Below are positions 32,031 through 32,070 of a stretch of 32,070 nucleotides of DNA, piece by piece. This DNA is from Rhodopirellula europaea 6C (GTDB taxonomy: Bacteria; Planctomycetota; Planctomycetia; Pirellulales; Pirellulaceae). The notes beneath the pieces are model-generated. The model was not told where the DNA came from and did not search any database. It saw nothing but the letters and a program-made list of their open reading frames with translations. The DNA lies in contig NZ_ANMO01000222.1 of assembly GCF_000338295.1 (NCBI RefSeq), positions 1-32,070 of the forward strand. The letters are read 5' to 3'. A program made the position numbers and the translations under genes. The number at the start of each line of letters is the position of its first letter. Positions within the stretch are counted from its first letter, which is position 1.

Positions 32031-32070
32031 TCCCAGGTGGCATAGGCTTCCAGCCAATTGTGTTCGGCAT
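32027..32070 (-). CDS. possible 3' end of a convergent gene
   Basis: On the minus strand a frame enters from the right edge, reads EHNWLEAYATWD and ends with TAA at complement 32027-32029. That stop overlaps the dehydrogenase TAA by two bases. Only 14 codons are visible, so this is a guess based on plausible composition and tight gene packing. Confidence 0.3.
   Translation of the reverse strand, partial: AEHNWLEAYATWD

Noticed and set aside
1-32070. CRISPR arrays, tRNA or rRNA genes, transposases, integrases, phage genes
   Set aside because: No regularly spaced repeats, cloverleaf-like sequence or matching protein motifs were seen on either strand.

Overview
The window looks like chromosomal DNA of a marine planctomycete close to Rhodopirellula (Pirellulaceae). 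This is judged from gene content: five different S1-type sulfatases, DUF1080 and DUF1593 proteins, a PQQ-type beta-propeller, a Tat-exported Gfo/Idh/MocA oxidoreductase, nearly all enzymes carrying export signals, few Shine-Dalgarno sites, and moderately GC-rich DNA. No species call is possible without a search. I see no rRNA, tRNA, CRISPR array, transposase or phage gene.

Layout, left to right. (1) 1-2423: a divergent pair, a Tat-signal protein of unknown function cut by the window edge (minus) and a secreted PQQ-like beta-propeller (plus). (2) 2424-2731: a spacer holding a striking 127-bp nested palindrome whose right end supplies part of the stop codon of the next gene. (3) 2732-6773: a PAS-AraC regulator divergent from a three-gene operon: a DapA-family lyase of the HypD/LhpC type, a DadA-like FAD oxidoreductase, and a secreted alpha/beta hydrolase. 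The first two match two steps of trans-4-hydroxyproline catabolism. (4) 6819-19055, all minus: a secreted enzyme cluster with four sulfatases (one fused to a GH43-like propeller), a Tat-exported Gfo/Idh/MocA oxidoreductase, a DUF1080 protein, a smaller lectin-fold protein and an SGNH esterase. This reads as a sulfated-glycan degradation locus without its own transporter. (5) 19250-22726: an HdeD-like membrane protein divergent from a SYLF-domain protein, followed by a fifth sulfatase. (6) 22796-30023: a cupin-AraC regulator divergent from a four-gene secreted operon: DUF1593 nucleoside-hydrolase-like protein, pectate lyase with a calcium-repeat tail, GH127-like beta-L-arabinofuranosidase, and a second pectate lyase. 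(7) 30177-32030: a hexulose-6-phosphate-synthase-like protein and a zinc alcohol dehydrogenase without its structural-zinc cysteines, with the 3' end of a convergent gene at the right edge.

The common theme is extracellular attack on decorated algal or plant cell-wall material. Sulfatases and esterases would strip substituents, a Gfo/Idh plus DUF1080 pair could open glycosides by oxidation, and pectate lyases plus an arabinofuranosidase would act on pectin and arabinan. The combination of hydroxyproline catabolism genes and a GH127 enzyme suggests, as inference only, that hydroxyproline-rich glycoproteins are among the substrates. A non-gene signal also stands out: the octamer GGGCAGGG occurs eight times on the plus strand and I found none on the minus strand, which resembles a polar chromosome-segregation motif.
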